From NCBI GenBank assembly GCA_964389025.1, contig CAYMCQ010000011.1, positions 1 to 64,000 on the forward strand: a stretch of DNA of 64,000 nucleotides, written 5' to 3'. The DNA is from CAYMCQ01 sp964389025. GTDB taxonomy: Bacteria > Verrucomicrobiota > Verrucomicrobiia > Limisphaerales > CAYMCQ01. This document shows positions 7,984 through 15,317 of this stretch, piece by piece. The notes under the pieces are model-generated. The model searched no databases. It saw only the letters and a list, made by a program, of their open reading frames with translations, and was not told where the DNA came from. Every line of letters begins with the position of its first letter. Positions within the stretch are counted from its first letter, which is position 1. The position numbers and the translations under genes are program-made.

Positions 7984-9525
7984 ATGAACCCAACCCCCAT
8001 GCTCGCCGAGTTGCCCTCAATCTTCTCCGGCGGAATAATTCTGATCGCCATCGTCGTCATCGCGCTCGTCGTGTTCATTGGCATCGCCGTCGTGTTGAGC
8101 CGTTACACGAAAGTCGGGCCGAACGAAGTGCTCGTTGTTTCCGGGCGCAAACATCGCTACGCCGACCCCGACGGCACGGAACGCGTGCGCGGCTTCCGCA
8201 TCGTCAAAGGCGGCGGCACGTTCGTTTATCCCGTCGTCGAAAAGGTGGACATCCTCTCGCTCGAACTGCTGACGATTGATGTGCAGACGCCGGAAGTTTA
8301 CACCAGCAAAGGCGTGCCGGTGAAAGTGGACGGCGTCGCGCAAATCAAGGTCAAGGGCGACGACATTTCCATCGCCACCGCCGCTGAACAGTTTTTGAGC
8401 AAAGGTGTGGACGAGATCAAAAACATCGCCACGCAAACGATGGAAGGCCACTTGCGCGCGATTCTTGGCACGATGACCGTGGAGGAGATTTACCAGAACC
8501 GCGACGCCTTCGCCTCGAAGGTGCAGGAAGTCGCCGCCGGTGACATGGCGAACATGGGTCTCGGCATCGTCAGCTTCACGATCCGCGACATCCGCGACAC
8601 GCAGGGCTATCTCGACGCGCTTGGCAAACCGCGCATCGCCCAGGTCAAACGCGACGCGCAGATCGCCCAGGCCGAAGCCGACCGCGACGCGATGATCAAA
8701 TCCTCGCAAGCTACGCAGGCCGGGCAGGAAGCCAAATTCGTCGCCGACACGAAAATCGCAGAGGCACAGCGCGATTATCAATCGAACGTGGCGCAATATC
8801 AGGCGGCGGTGAACCAGAAAAAAGCCGAAGCCGACCTAGCCTACGATTTGCAGAAATACAAGACCGGCCAGCTCGTCAAGGCTGAGGAAGTTCAGGTCAA
8901 CATCATCGAGAAACAGAAGCAGATCGAATTGCAGGAGCAGGAAATCAAACGCAAGCAACGCGAACTCGAAGCCAACGTCCAAAAGCCCGCCGACGCCGAG
9001 CGCTACAAAGTCGAGACGCTGGCGAACGCGACTAAATTTCAACTCGAAACCGAAGCCGCTGGCGCTGCATCCGCCGCGAAAGCCAAAGGTTTTGCCAACG
9101 CGGACGTAGCCAAAGCCACCGGTGTTGCCGAGGCCGAAGCGAACAAGGCGCGCGGTCTGGCCGAAGCCGCCGTTATCGAGGCGCAAGGCAAAGCGACCGC
9201 CTCCGCGATGCAGGCCAAGGCCGAATCGTTCAAGCAATACAACCAGGCCGCCGTCATCGAAATGATCGTGCGCGTGCTGCCGGAAGTCGCGGGCAAGATC
9301 AGCGAGCCGCTGGCGAAGACCGAGAAGATCGTCATCATCAATTCCGGCAACGGCCCGGGCGGCGGCGCGAGCAAGTTGACCGGCGACGTGACGCAAATCA
9401 TCGCGCAATTGCCGCCAGTGCTGGAAAGTTTGACCGGGATTCAATTTGAAAAGTTGCTGGAGCAAGTTCCGGCACTCCGGGCGGCGATGGATAAATCTGA
9501 AACCAAGGAAGGAAAGAAAGTATGA
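7984..9525 (+). CDS. floT-like: Flotillin-like SPFH protein
   Basis: 513 aa membrane microdomain scaffold. N-terminal TM helix about residues 13-38, then the SPFH/band 7 domain (about 39-230: VGPNEVLVVSGR, VEKVDILSLELLTIDVQTPEVYTSKGVPVKVDGVAQIK), then a long Ala/Glu/Lys-rich coiled coil (about 230-410) with the flotillin-type EA repeats, and a C-terminal segment with AAVIEMIVRVLPEVAGKISEPL and a Gly-rich linker. The length and architecture match YqiK/FloT. It follows the NfeD-like gene and overlaps the next gene by 4 bp, so these genes form an operon. Confidence 0.95.
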   Translation: MNPTPMLAELPSIFSGGIILIAIVVIALVVFIGIAVVLSRYTKVGPNEVLVVSGRKHRYADPDGTERVRGFRIVKGGGTFVYPVVEKVDILSLELLTIDVQTPEVYTSKGVPVKVDGVAQIKVKGDDISIATAAEQFLSKGVDEIKNIATQTMEGHLRAILGTMTVEEIYQNRDAFASKVQEVAAGDMANMGLGIVSFTIRDIRDTQGYLDALGKPRIAQVKRDAQIAQAEADRDAMIKSSQATQAGQEAKFVADTKIAEAQRDYQSNVAQYQAAVNQKKAEADLAYDLQKYKTGQLVKAEEVQVNIIEKQKQIELQEQEIKRKQRELEANVQKPADAERYKVETLANATKFQLETEAAGAASAAKAKGFANADVAKATGVAEAEANKARGLAEAAVIEAQGKATASAMQAKAESFKQYNQAAVIEMIVRVLPEVAGKISEPLAKTEKIVIINSGNGPGGGASKLTGDVTQIIAQLPPVLESLTGIQFEKLLEQVPALRAAMDKSETKEGKKV

Positions 9526-9743
9526 TTGCATCACTCTTGCTAGCGTTGCTTCTTGCGCCGATCGTGCTGTGCGTGTTCGCGTTCTGGGTCTGGATGCTGA
9601 TCCACGCCGCGACAAACAAAGGGCTGACCGACACCGAGAAATTGATGTGGGCGCTCATCATCGTCTTCGTCCATTTCCTCGGCGCGCTGATTTATTTCTT
9701 TGTGGGAAGGCCGAAGAAAAGCGTGCCATTGCCAACTGTATGA
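9522..9743 (+). CDS. Small PLDc_N-type two-helix membrane protein
   Basis: 73 aa with two TM helices (about 3-27 and 42-63) and the pattern FWVWMLIHAATNKGLTDTEKLMWALIIVF...GALIYFFVGRPKK, typical of the phospholipase D-nuclease N-terminal (PLDc_N) membrane domain without the catalytic part. ATGA overlap with the flotillin stop and ATGA overlap with the following gene show tight translational coupling. Probably an accessory membrane subunit of the flotillin operon; precise role unknown. Confidence 0.8.
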   Translation: MIASLLLALLLAPIVLCVFAFWVWMLIHAATNKGLTDTEKLMWALIIVFVHFLGALIYFFVGRPKKSVPLPTV

Positions 9744-10063
9744 ACACTCGCGCCGTGACGGAATTGCTCGCGAAACATCCGCGGCTCTGGATCTTAGCAG
9801 GAGTGGGCGGCGTGTTTATTGCGATTAGCAGTGCAAAAAAGATTTTTGATGGGTGGGAAGGGTTTTTGGAAGCGTTACGCTTTTGGTTTCAACCCGGTTG
9901 GCTGTCTTTGCTGCGCCGAGAGTTTTGGCAGGACGTAAAAGCAGAAGTGAAGTTATTTATTTGGTTTCTTGGGTCTCTGATTGTCATCTTGTTGCTGAAA
10001 ATCGGTATTACAAAACTCGTGGTTACATTTTCGTTAGTTGAACGATTCAACTTACCAATCTAA
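9740..10063 (+). CDS. Small membrane protein of unknown function (107 aa)
   Basis: 107 aa, start MNTRAVTELLAKHPRLWILAG. Two hydrophobic segments are visible (about 17-32 and 76-97), with a W/F-rich amphipathic stretch between them (WEGFLEALRFWFQPGWLSLLRREFW). It starts inside the stop of the PLDc_N gene, and its own stop overlaps the ATG of the remnant carbonic anhydrase head (TAATG), so originally the operon continued straight into the carbonic anhydrase-like gene. Not recognised as a named family. Confidence 0.65.
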   Translation: MNTRAVTELLAKHPRLWILAGVGGVFIAISSAKKIFDGWEGFLEALRFWFQPGWLSLLRREFWQDVKAEVKLFIWFLGSLIVILLLKIGITKLVVTFSLVERFNLPI

Positions 10064-10115
10064 TGCGTCTCTTCAAAGCCATCATTGACGCGATACCATC
10101 GCGCGGTTGCCGGCG
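10063..10115 (+). pseudogene. Orphan 5'-end fragment of the carbonic anhydrase-like gene
   Basis: Bases 10063-10115 repeat the first ~52 bases of the gene at 10727, with three substitutions and one inserted T at about 10094 that shifts the frame. The fragment encodes MRLFKAIIDAI against MRLFEAIIDAN in the intact gene. It retains the TAATG overlap with the upstream membrane gene, so it marks the ancestral start position; the hicBA cassette now separates the two copies. An 89-codon frame running on from this fragment is judged a chance fusion. Confidence 0.85.
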
Positions 10116-10161
10116 GGCTGGTTTTTCAGAGCCGCTTGTTGTAGTCTGTGAGCAGAAGTTT

Positions 10162-10332
10162 ATGAGCACGGCGGAACGCATTCGAGAAATAGTTGCAACG
10201 CTTTCAGCCGAACAGCGTGAAGAAGTAATGCGTTTCGTGGAATCACTGGAAGAACCATCTTACGCATCAGCCGGGGGCGACAAATCCTCGGAAAACACAA
10301 CATCAAAACATGAATCTCAAGATCATCATTGA
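10162..10332 (+). CDS. Putative small antitoxin-like protein upstream of hicB
   Basis: 56 aa, MSTAERIREIVATLSAEQREEV followed by MRFVESLEEPS and a polar tail rich in Ser, Lys and His. The helix-rich, charged N-terminal half resembles the short helical proteins found with toxin-antitoxin operons (DUF2281-like in style, not proven). It overlaps the hicB start by 23 bp. It lies in the insert between the two copies of the carbonic anhydrase gene head. It may be a third member of the cassette or a decayed gene. Confidence 0.5.
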   Translation: MSTAERIREIVATLSAEQREEVMRFVESLEEPSYASAGGDKSSENTTSKHESQDHH

Positions 10333-10507
10333 ACAAGGCGAAGACGGTTACTTCGTCGCACATTGTCCATCGCTCAAAAGTTGCTGGTCACAGGGCAAGA
10401 CGCGCGACGAGGTGTTGAAAAACATCCGCGAGGCGATTGATCTCTACCTTGAGCCTGCGCCGGAAGAGTTGGAAGGCAAACGCGACGTGGTCGAATTGGC
10501 GGTATGA
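10310..10507 (+). CDS. hicB: HicB-type antitoxin
   Basis: 65 aa. The sequence MNLKIIIEQGEDGYFVAHCPSLKSC...GKTRDEVLKNIREAIDLYLE is the partial RNase H-like HicB fold; the C-terminal DNA-binding domain of longer HicB proteins is absent, so this is the short form. It neutralises HicA by binding. It overlaps the hicA start by 4 bp (ATGA), the usual antitoxin-first order of many hicBA loci. Confidence 0.92.
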   Translation: MNLKIIIEQGEDGYFVAHCPSLKSCWSQGKTRDEVLKNIREAIDLYLEPAPEELEGKRDVVELAV

Positions 10508-10722
10508 AATTGCCGCTCCTGTCAGGCAGACAGGTGGTGGCGGCATTGGAGCGCCTTGGCTTTCGGGAGATTCACCGCAAAGGCAGTCACGTGAAGATGA
10601 AACATTCCGACGGAAGATTGATTGTGTTTCCGTTTCACGATGAGGTTGATCGTTACACGTTGAAAGGTGCGTTGCGTGACGGCGGCGTTGAGATCGAGAA
10701 TTTCTTGCGGGAAGTGAAGTAA
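10504..10722 (+). CDS. hicA: HicA-type mRNA interferase toxin
   Basis: 72 aa dsRBD-like toxin: LSGRQVVAALERLGF, then the catalytic-histidine motif RKGSHVKMKH (GSH), and a C-terminal ending TLKGALRDGGVEIENFLREV typical of HicA. HicA cleaves mRNA and is blocked by HicB. Together with hicB it forms the core of the cassette inserted before the carbonic anhydrase-like gene. The toxin looks intact, so the module is probably functional. Confidence 0.94.
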   Translation: MKLPLLSGRQVVAALERLGFREIHRKGSHVKMKHSDGRLIVFPFHDEVDRYTLKGALRDGGVEIENFLREVK

Positions 10723-10726
10723 GTTT

Positions 10727-11536
10727 ATGCGCCTCTTCGAAGCCATCATTGACGCGAACCATCGCGCGGTTGCGGGCGATCAAAACGCCAGTTTGCATCC
10801 GGCCGATTTCGCGGATGAGTTGCCGGTCATCGCGCTGACGTGCGTTGACCCGCGATTGAACCGGCTGCTGCCCGAAGTGCTAGGCGTGCCGGAGGAGCAA
10901 TTCATCTGGCTGCGCAACGCGGGCAACATCATCACCAGCCCGTTGAGCAGCACGATGCGCTCGCTGGCGCTGGCGTGCGCGGTCAAGGGCGGCAGGGAAA
11001 TCGCCGTCATCGGCCACACGGATTGCCAGATCTGCAAAGTCACGGTGATGCAATTGCTGGAGCAACTGAAAGTTCGCGGCGTCGAACGGATTCACCTGCC
11101 GGAAAACTTGAACGAGTTCTTCGGCCTGTTCGCGAGCGAGCGGCAGAATGTTTTGAAAGCCGTTGACCACATCCGCCGCAGTCCGCTCATCGGCCCGAAA
11201 ATTCCGGTTCACGGTCTGATGGTGGACATTGAAACAGGAAAACTGGAATGGCTTGTGAACGGTTACGACGCTTCCGCAGAAACGATTGCAACGAAATTTT
11301 CCCGCGCCGTCGAATCAGTAGAGCACACCTGGGACGCGATGAAGTCGCTCGCTGATTTCAACATCGGCGAAATGAAAACGCCGGAGACAAAGATCGGTGA
11401 AGTTGTCACTACGGCAAAAGATTTGATAGAACAGCATTGGCCAAAAGCACACGAACCGGCAAAAGATTCGCCGCCAAAAATCCCGCTGCCGCCGCCGTTG
11501 CGTCCACGGATGATTTTGCACAAGGCGAAGAAGTGA
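10727..11536 (+). CDS. Beta-class carbonic anhydrase-like protein
   Basis: 269 aa cytosolic zinc enzyme of the beta-CA fold, interconverting CO2 and bicarbonate. Zinc and proton-shuttle residues are in place: C39-x-D41-x-R43 (TCVDPRL) and H97-x-x-C100 (GHTDC). The NAGNII segment after strand 2 is also typical. The C-terminal 70 residues (after about 200) are an unusual helical/proline-rich tail (PKIPLPPPLRPRM). It starts 4 bp after the hicA stop. Its 5' end is duplicated at 10063, showing the gene start was displaced 664 bp by the hicBA insertion and is now likely read from the TA operon or from its own promoter. Confidence 0.88.
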   Translation: MRLFEAIIDANHRAVAGDQNASLHPADFADELPVIALTCVDPRLNRLLPEVLGVPEEQFIWLRNAGNIITSPLSSTMRSLALACAVKGGREIAVIGHTDCQICKVTVMQLLEQLKVRGVERIHLPENLNEFFGLFASERQNVLKAVDHIRRSPLIGPKIPVHGLMVDIETGKLEWLVNGYDASAETIATKFSRAVESVEHTWDAMKSLADFNIGEMKTPETKIGEVVTTAKDLIEQHWPKAHEPAKDSPPKIPLPPPLRPRMILHKAKK

Positions 11537-11583
11537 TGACTACTTCAATCGCAATCATTCAGTTCGACGAACCCTCACCCTGA

Positions 11584-11728
11584 CCCTCTCCCATCCGATG
11601 GGAGAGGGAACAGCAATAGGCAGTTTCTGCTTATTTGAAGTCGTCCAGCAAATACAGCGCTCAGCTTTTCCAAGAAGGCTGTGTGCGATTCCCCCTCTCC
11701 CGTCCGACGGGAGAGGGCCGGGGTGAGG
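11584..11728. repeat. Two copies of a CCCTCTCC-type palindromic repeat
   Basis: Perfect hairpins CCCTCTCCCATCCGATGGGAGAGGG-like at 11584-11608 and a related CCCTCTCCCGTC/GACGGGAGAGGG pair at 11695-11720, with GGGGTGAGG flanks. A third, longer copy lies at 46562-46637. They fill the 237 bp between the carbonic anhydrase and the next gene, where nothing else is visible. Confidence 0.85.
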
Positions 11729-11773
11729 GCGGTTTCGATTTGTCAGCGGCGTTGAAACCGAGCAAGTTATGGC

Positions 11774-12406
11774 ATGGCTGACGAGCAAAAGAAGCGGCGC
11801 AGATTCTACAGTTGGTCAACGTTCTTCATTTTGGTTCTGCTCCTCGGAGTTTTGCTCGCGCTGCTCTGGCTTTACCACGAAAAGGCCGTCACCGATGCTA
11901 CGCCTGCCATGCTTCCGCCGGTCACTTTGTCTGAATCCCAACTGCGCCAGCTTCAACAGCGGGTCGAAGCTTTCCGGGAAGCCGTCCGCTCGCGCCAATC
12001 CTCGCTCGCGCCGCTGACGCTCACGAGTGACGAAGTCAACGCGCTTATCGCCACTGACGCCGATTTGGAATCTCTCAAAGACCGTTTCCACGTCGCGCTC
12101 GAAGGCGGCGTGGCGAAGGCGCAATTCAGTTTCCCGACGGCGCAACTCGGCCTCGATCCCAAAGGAAGATTTTTCAACGGCTCCGGGATATTCTCGGTCT
12201 CATTGCGAAATGGAATCCTGCAAATCAAGGCGAACAGCCTCACGGTAAAACGTCATTCACTCCCGGATGAACTTGCCGCCCACTTTGAAAATGAAAACTT
12301 CGCCGAGGCCATCAACGGAAATCCGCGCGCGCAAGCGGCGTTCAAGCGGATCGAAAGCATCGAGATAAAAAACGGCAAGCTGGTCATCACTCCGAAGAAG
12401 GAGTGA
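11774..12406 (+). CDS. Membrane-anchored protein of unknown function
   Basis: 210 aa. A basic N-terminus (MADEQKKRRRFYSW) precedes a single TM helix (about 15-34), giving an N-in topology with a soluble extracytoplasmic domain (about 60-210). That domain has alternating beta/helix character: TLTSDEVNALIATD, then FHVALEGGVAKAQFSFP, LTVKRHSLP, and ends IKNGKLVITPKKE. No catalytic motif recognised. It is a lone gene, convergent with the YceI gene, with a strong hairpin repeat between the two. Confidence 0.75.
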   Translation: MADEQKKRRRFYSWSTFFILVLLLGVLLALLWLYHEKAVTDATPAMLPPVTLSESQLRQLQQRVEAFREAVRSRQSSLAPLTLTSDEVNALIATDADLESLKDRFHVALEGGVAKAQFSFPTAQLGLDPKGRFFNGSGIFSVSLRNGILQIKANSLTVKRHSLPDELAAHFENENFAEAINGNPRAQAAFKRIESIEIKNGKLVITPKKE

Positions 12407-12418
12407 CGTCGAGATTAT

Positions 12419-12493
12419 CGGAGGGCGGAGTTCCACGACGCCCTAAACCTCTCCAGAAAAAAATGTCAGGGCGTCGTGGAACTCCGCCCTCCG
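12419..12493. repeat. GGAGGGCGGAGTTCCACG hairpin repeat, copy 1
   Basis: Inverted repeat with 26-bp arms at 12419-12444 and 12468-12493 and a ~23-bp loop. Two more copies lie at 20972-21044 and 30460-30526. This copy sits between convergent genes, where it could act as a bidirectional terminator, but the other copies are not in such places, so a repetitive-element origin is more likely. Confidence 0.9.
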
Positions 12494-12498
12494 GATCG

Positions 12499-13152
12499 TT
12501 AAAGCGCCGCCGTGCCGGGCGTCGCTTTGACATTCAACTTCAGCACGACTTCCTTGCGGATCAGGTCGTTTGCCTTGCCGGGATAAACAATCTCGAAATC
12601 GAACCGGTTGATGAAAAAGTCCGCGGCGACTTCTACGGCTGCGTCGCTGACTGTGATGGTCGCCGGAAACGAAATCTGTTTGGTGACGCCATGAAGCGTG
12701 AGATTGCCGGTGACGGTCGAGTTGGTCGCGTTCGCAGAGATGGTGGTCGTCTCAAACGTGGCCGTCGGAATTTCCGCGACGTTGAAAAAGTCCTTGCTCT
12801 TCAGATGGCCGGTCAGTCGCTCGTTGTCCGACCAAAGCGATGTCGTATCAATCACCACTTTGTTTCCAGTGTCCGACAATTTCCCATCGGCAACACGCAA
12901 TCCTCCCGTGAACTTTTTGAAGCCGCCGCTGTGGCTGCCGGTGACTTTGGAGCCGGTGAAACTGATGGTGGAATCATCCGCGTTGATGACGTAGGAGCGC
13001 GGCACGGCGGCGGGAGTTACCGCTGGGTTGGATTCAGCTGGAGCGTTTGTCGCGGCAGCGACTTTGGCTTCGGGAACTTTGTCCGCCGGGTTTGAGCAGC
13101 CGAGCAGAACGATGACGGGAAGGAGCGGAGCGAAGTTAAAAATAGTTTTCAT
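12499..13152 (-). CDS. YceI-family lipoprotein
   Basis: 217 aa. Lipoprotein signal peptide with lipobox LLGC and lipidated cysteine at position 19, a low-complexity Ala/Pro linker to about residue 50, then a YceI-type lipocalin-like domain (YVINADDSTISFTGSKVTGSHSG ... FKKFTGGL ... HLKSKDFFNVAEIPTATFE ... GNLTLHGVTKQISFPATI). YceI proteins bind isoprenoid or other hydrophobic ligands in the periplasm. Here the domain would be membrane-tethered. Monocistronic in appearance; stop only 6 bp from the hairpin repeat. Confidence 0.93.
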   Translation of the reverse strand: MKTIFNFAPLLPVIVLLGCSNPADKVPEAKVAAATNAPAESNPAVTPAAVPRSYVINADDSTISFTGSKVTGSHSGGFKKFTGGLRVADGKLSDTGNKVVIDTTSLWSDNERLTGHLKSKDFFNVAEIPTATFETTTISANATNSTVTGNLTLHGVTKQISFPATITVSDAAVEVAADFFINRFDFEIVYPGKANDLIRKEVVLKLNVKATPGTAAL

Positions 13153-13192
13153 AAAATATTTCCTGACACAAAATCATTTTTCCGCTCAGGGT

Positions 13193-14344
13193 TCAATCCT
13201 TCTTTCCGAAAATCCGCTGATGCTCCAGCAGCGCATAACGGTCGGTCATGCCGGCGATGTAATCGCAAATGGCGCGGTGACGGCCAATTTTTTTTGCGCG
13301 CTTGCGGCTTTGCTCGCCTACTTCGCTGAAATGTTTGAGGTAAAACTCAAAAAGTTCCTCAAGCATCTGAACCGAGCGGAGATTCGGACGGCTGACTTCG
13401 GGGCTGTAATAAAGATTTTTGTAGAGATACTTGCGGAGTTCCTGATTCAACCTGCGGCGCTTCGGGCTGTATTGGACAAGAGCCTTCGGATGCAGGCGGA
13501 CGTCGTCTGCTGATTTCACGCCTGAATCCAAAATCGCCTTCTCCGTCGTCTCGACCACATCCTTGATTTGCCCGTCAATAATGCAGCGGATGATAAAATA
13601 GCGGCGACATTCGTCCGAAAGTTTTCCGTGTTCGCGTCCGATGCGTCGCGAAGCATCGCCGAATATTTTCACGTCGCGGATCAAATTCTTTTCCGAGAGC
13701 AGTCCGCAATCAATCCCGTCGTCAAGGTCGTGGCTGTAATAGGTGATCTCATCCGCGAGGTTCGCGATTTGCGCTTCGAGCGAGGAATTTTTCGCGGCAA
13801 AGGCGGCGGTCTTGCTCGGATGATCCCAGGCCGTGAAATGTTTCATCAACCCCTCTCGCGTTTCCCAAGTGAGATTCAGTCCGGGAAAGTTTGGATACTT
13901 TTGCTCGATCTCCTCGACGGTTCGCAGGCTCTGGCGATTGTGCTCAAACCCGCCGTGGCCGCGCATGAGCCGGTTCAAAACCGTTTCGCCACGATGACCG
14001 AACGGCGAATGGCCGAGGTCGTGCGCCAGCGCAATCGCCTCGGTCAAATCCTCGTTCAACTTCAGCGCGCGCGCGATACCGCGGGAAATCGCGGCGACTT
14101 CAATCGTGTGCGTGAGCCGCGTGCGAAGATGGTCACCAGTGCCGTTGAGAAAAACCTGTGTTTTGTATTCCAGCCGGCGGAACGCGCGCGAATGGATGAT
14201 GCGGTCGCGATCGCGTTGATATTCCGTCCGCCATTCGGGCGGCGGCTCCTTGTATTTTCTTCCGCGCGTGTCCGCGCTGAGTTGCGCAAAGGGCGCGAGT
14301 GATTGTTTTTCGAGTTGCTCCAACTCTTCTCGTGTGCGTGGCAT
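13193..14344 (-). CDS. dgt: Deoxyguanosinetriphosphate triphosphohydrolase-like HD protein
   Basis: 383 aa cytosolic HD-domain dNTPase that hydrolyses dNTPs to nucleoside and triphosphate. The N-terminal family signature RDRDRIIHSRAFRRLEYKTQVF is present, with metal ligands H79 (RLTHT) and H108-D109 (LAHDLGHSPFGH), and the later YYSHDLDDGIDCGLL region. The ATG at 14344 (MPRTREELEQLE) is chosen because the 64 residues upstream are unlike the family. Length matches the shorter dGTPase-like type 2 subfamily. It is followed by YceI and preceded by a repeat-protein gene on the same strand. Confidence 0.94.
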   Translation of the reverse strand: MPRTREELEQLEKQSLAPFAQLSADTRGRKYKEPPPEWRTEYQRDRDRIIHSRAFRRLEYKTQVFLNGTGDHLRTRLTHTIEVAAISRGIARALKLNEDLTEAIALAHDLGHSPFGHRGETVLNRLMRGHGGFEHNRQSLRTVEEIEQKYPNFPGLNLTWETREGLMKHFTAWDHPSKTAAFAAKNSSLEAQIANLADEITYYSHDLDDGIDCGLLSEKNLIRDVKIFGDASRRIGREHGKLSDECRRYFIIRCIIDGQIKDVVETTEKAILDSGVKSADDVRLHPKALVQYSPKRRRLNQELRKYLYKNLYYSPEVSRPNLRSVQMLEELFEFYLKHFSEVGEQSRKRAKKIGRHRAICDYIAGMTDRYALLEHQRIFGKKD

Positions 14345-14462
14345 GGCCAAATAATTTTGTGGACAACTCTTCCACAACTTCCCGACAAAGAGCAATGCAC
14401 AAAATAATTTCTCAGGAGAGTGAAAGATAAGGTAACTACGGAATGGCCTCGCCGGATGCGAT

Positions 14463-15275
14463 TCAAGGCTGCTTTTCTGCGAGCTTTTGTCTGGCAGCGC
14501 GGCGAATGTCCCGCTCCTCGTCTTCGTCGGCGGCAAGTTTGCTCAGAACCTCCCGGTCGGTAAGTTTTTTGATCGCGGCGAGGCGGATTGAAATTTCATC
14601 GTCATCCACGGCAAGCGTGGCGAGGACGGTTTGGTTGGTCAGTTTTGCGAGGGCTGCAAGGCGGTTGTTGATATCCTCGTCATCGGTGGCGCTGTTGCCC
14701 AATGCAGTTTGGTTCGTCAACTTCTTGATGGCACCGAGACGGATGGAAGCATCGTCACTGTCTTCGGCGATTTTCGCGAGCGCGGCTTGATCGGTGAGCT
14801 TCGCAAGCGCGATGCGGCGGATTTCGATGTTCTCCTCATCAACGGTGATGGCGCCCAATGCAGTCTGATCCGTGAGTTTTTTGACAGCGGCAAGACGGAT
14901 GAAAACTGTGTCATCATCGGTGGCGGCCTTCGCAATGGCAGTTTGATTGGTCAGCTTTTCGAGAGCGGCCATGCGATTGTTGGTGTCGTCGTCATCAGCC
15001 ACGACTTTGGCAAGGGCAATTTGGTCGGTGAGCTTTTTGATAGCGGCGAGGCGGATGGAGGACTCCTCATCTTCGGTGGCAACCTTGGCAATGGCGACTT
15101 GATTGGTGAGCTTCGCGAGGGCGGCGCGTCGGGCTTTGGCGTCGTCATCGTCGCCTGCGGCGAGCAATCTATGGCTGCTGACAACAAGCAGCGGCAACAG
15201 AAGACCGATCATCAGAACAGGTGTCCGGACAGATTTTGGAGAGGTCAGTTTTGTTCTGTCGCGCTTGTCAGTCAT
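14463..15275 (-). CDS. Secreted protein made of eight 25-26-residue helical repeats
   Basis: 270 aa. A signal/anchor segment (VLMIGLLLPLLVV, about residues 18-36) is followed by eight tandem repeats of 25-26 aa with the pattern KLTDQxALAKxAxDDDxxx-IRLAAIK. Repeats alternate between IRLAA and NNRMAAL-type endings, suggesting growth by duplication of a two-repeat unit. Each repeat would form two short helices, HEAT-like but shorter than the normal ~35 residues, with an Asp/Glu-rich loop that might bind Ca2+. The start MTDKRDRTKL is chosen 42 bp from the divergent gene at 15318. Function unknown. Confidence 0.75.
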   Translation of the reverse strand: MTDKRDRTKLTSPKSVRTPVLMIGLLLPLLVVSSHRLLAAGDDDDAKARRAALAKLTNQVAIAKVATEDEESSIRLAAIKKLTDQIALAKVVADDDDTNNRMAALEKLTNQTAIAKAATDDDTVFIRLAAVKKLTDQTALGAITVDEENIEIRRIALAKLTDQAALAKIAEDSDDASIRLGAIKKLTNQTALGNSATDDEDINNRLAALAKLTNQTVLATLAVDDDEISIRLAAIKKLTDREVLSKLAADEDEERDIRRAARQKLAEKQP

Positions 15276-15317
15276 CGTTGTTTGCGTCACAATTTTCTTT
15301 CGCGATAAAAATACTTT

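Noticed and set aside
10063..10332. 89-codon ORF starting MRLFKAIIDAI
   Set aside because: Its beginning is a frameshifted copy of the carbonic anhydrase head; only the 56-codon part from 10162 is kept as a possible gene.
12403..13095. 230-codon frame opposite yceI
   Set aside because: Antisense of a clear YceI lipoprotein gene and partly repeat-derived.
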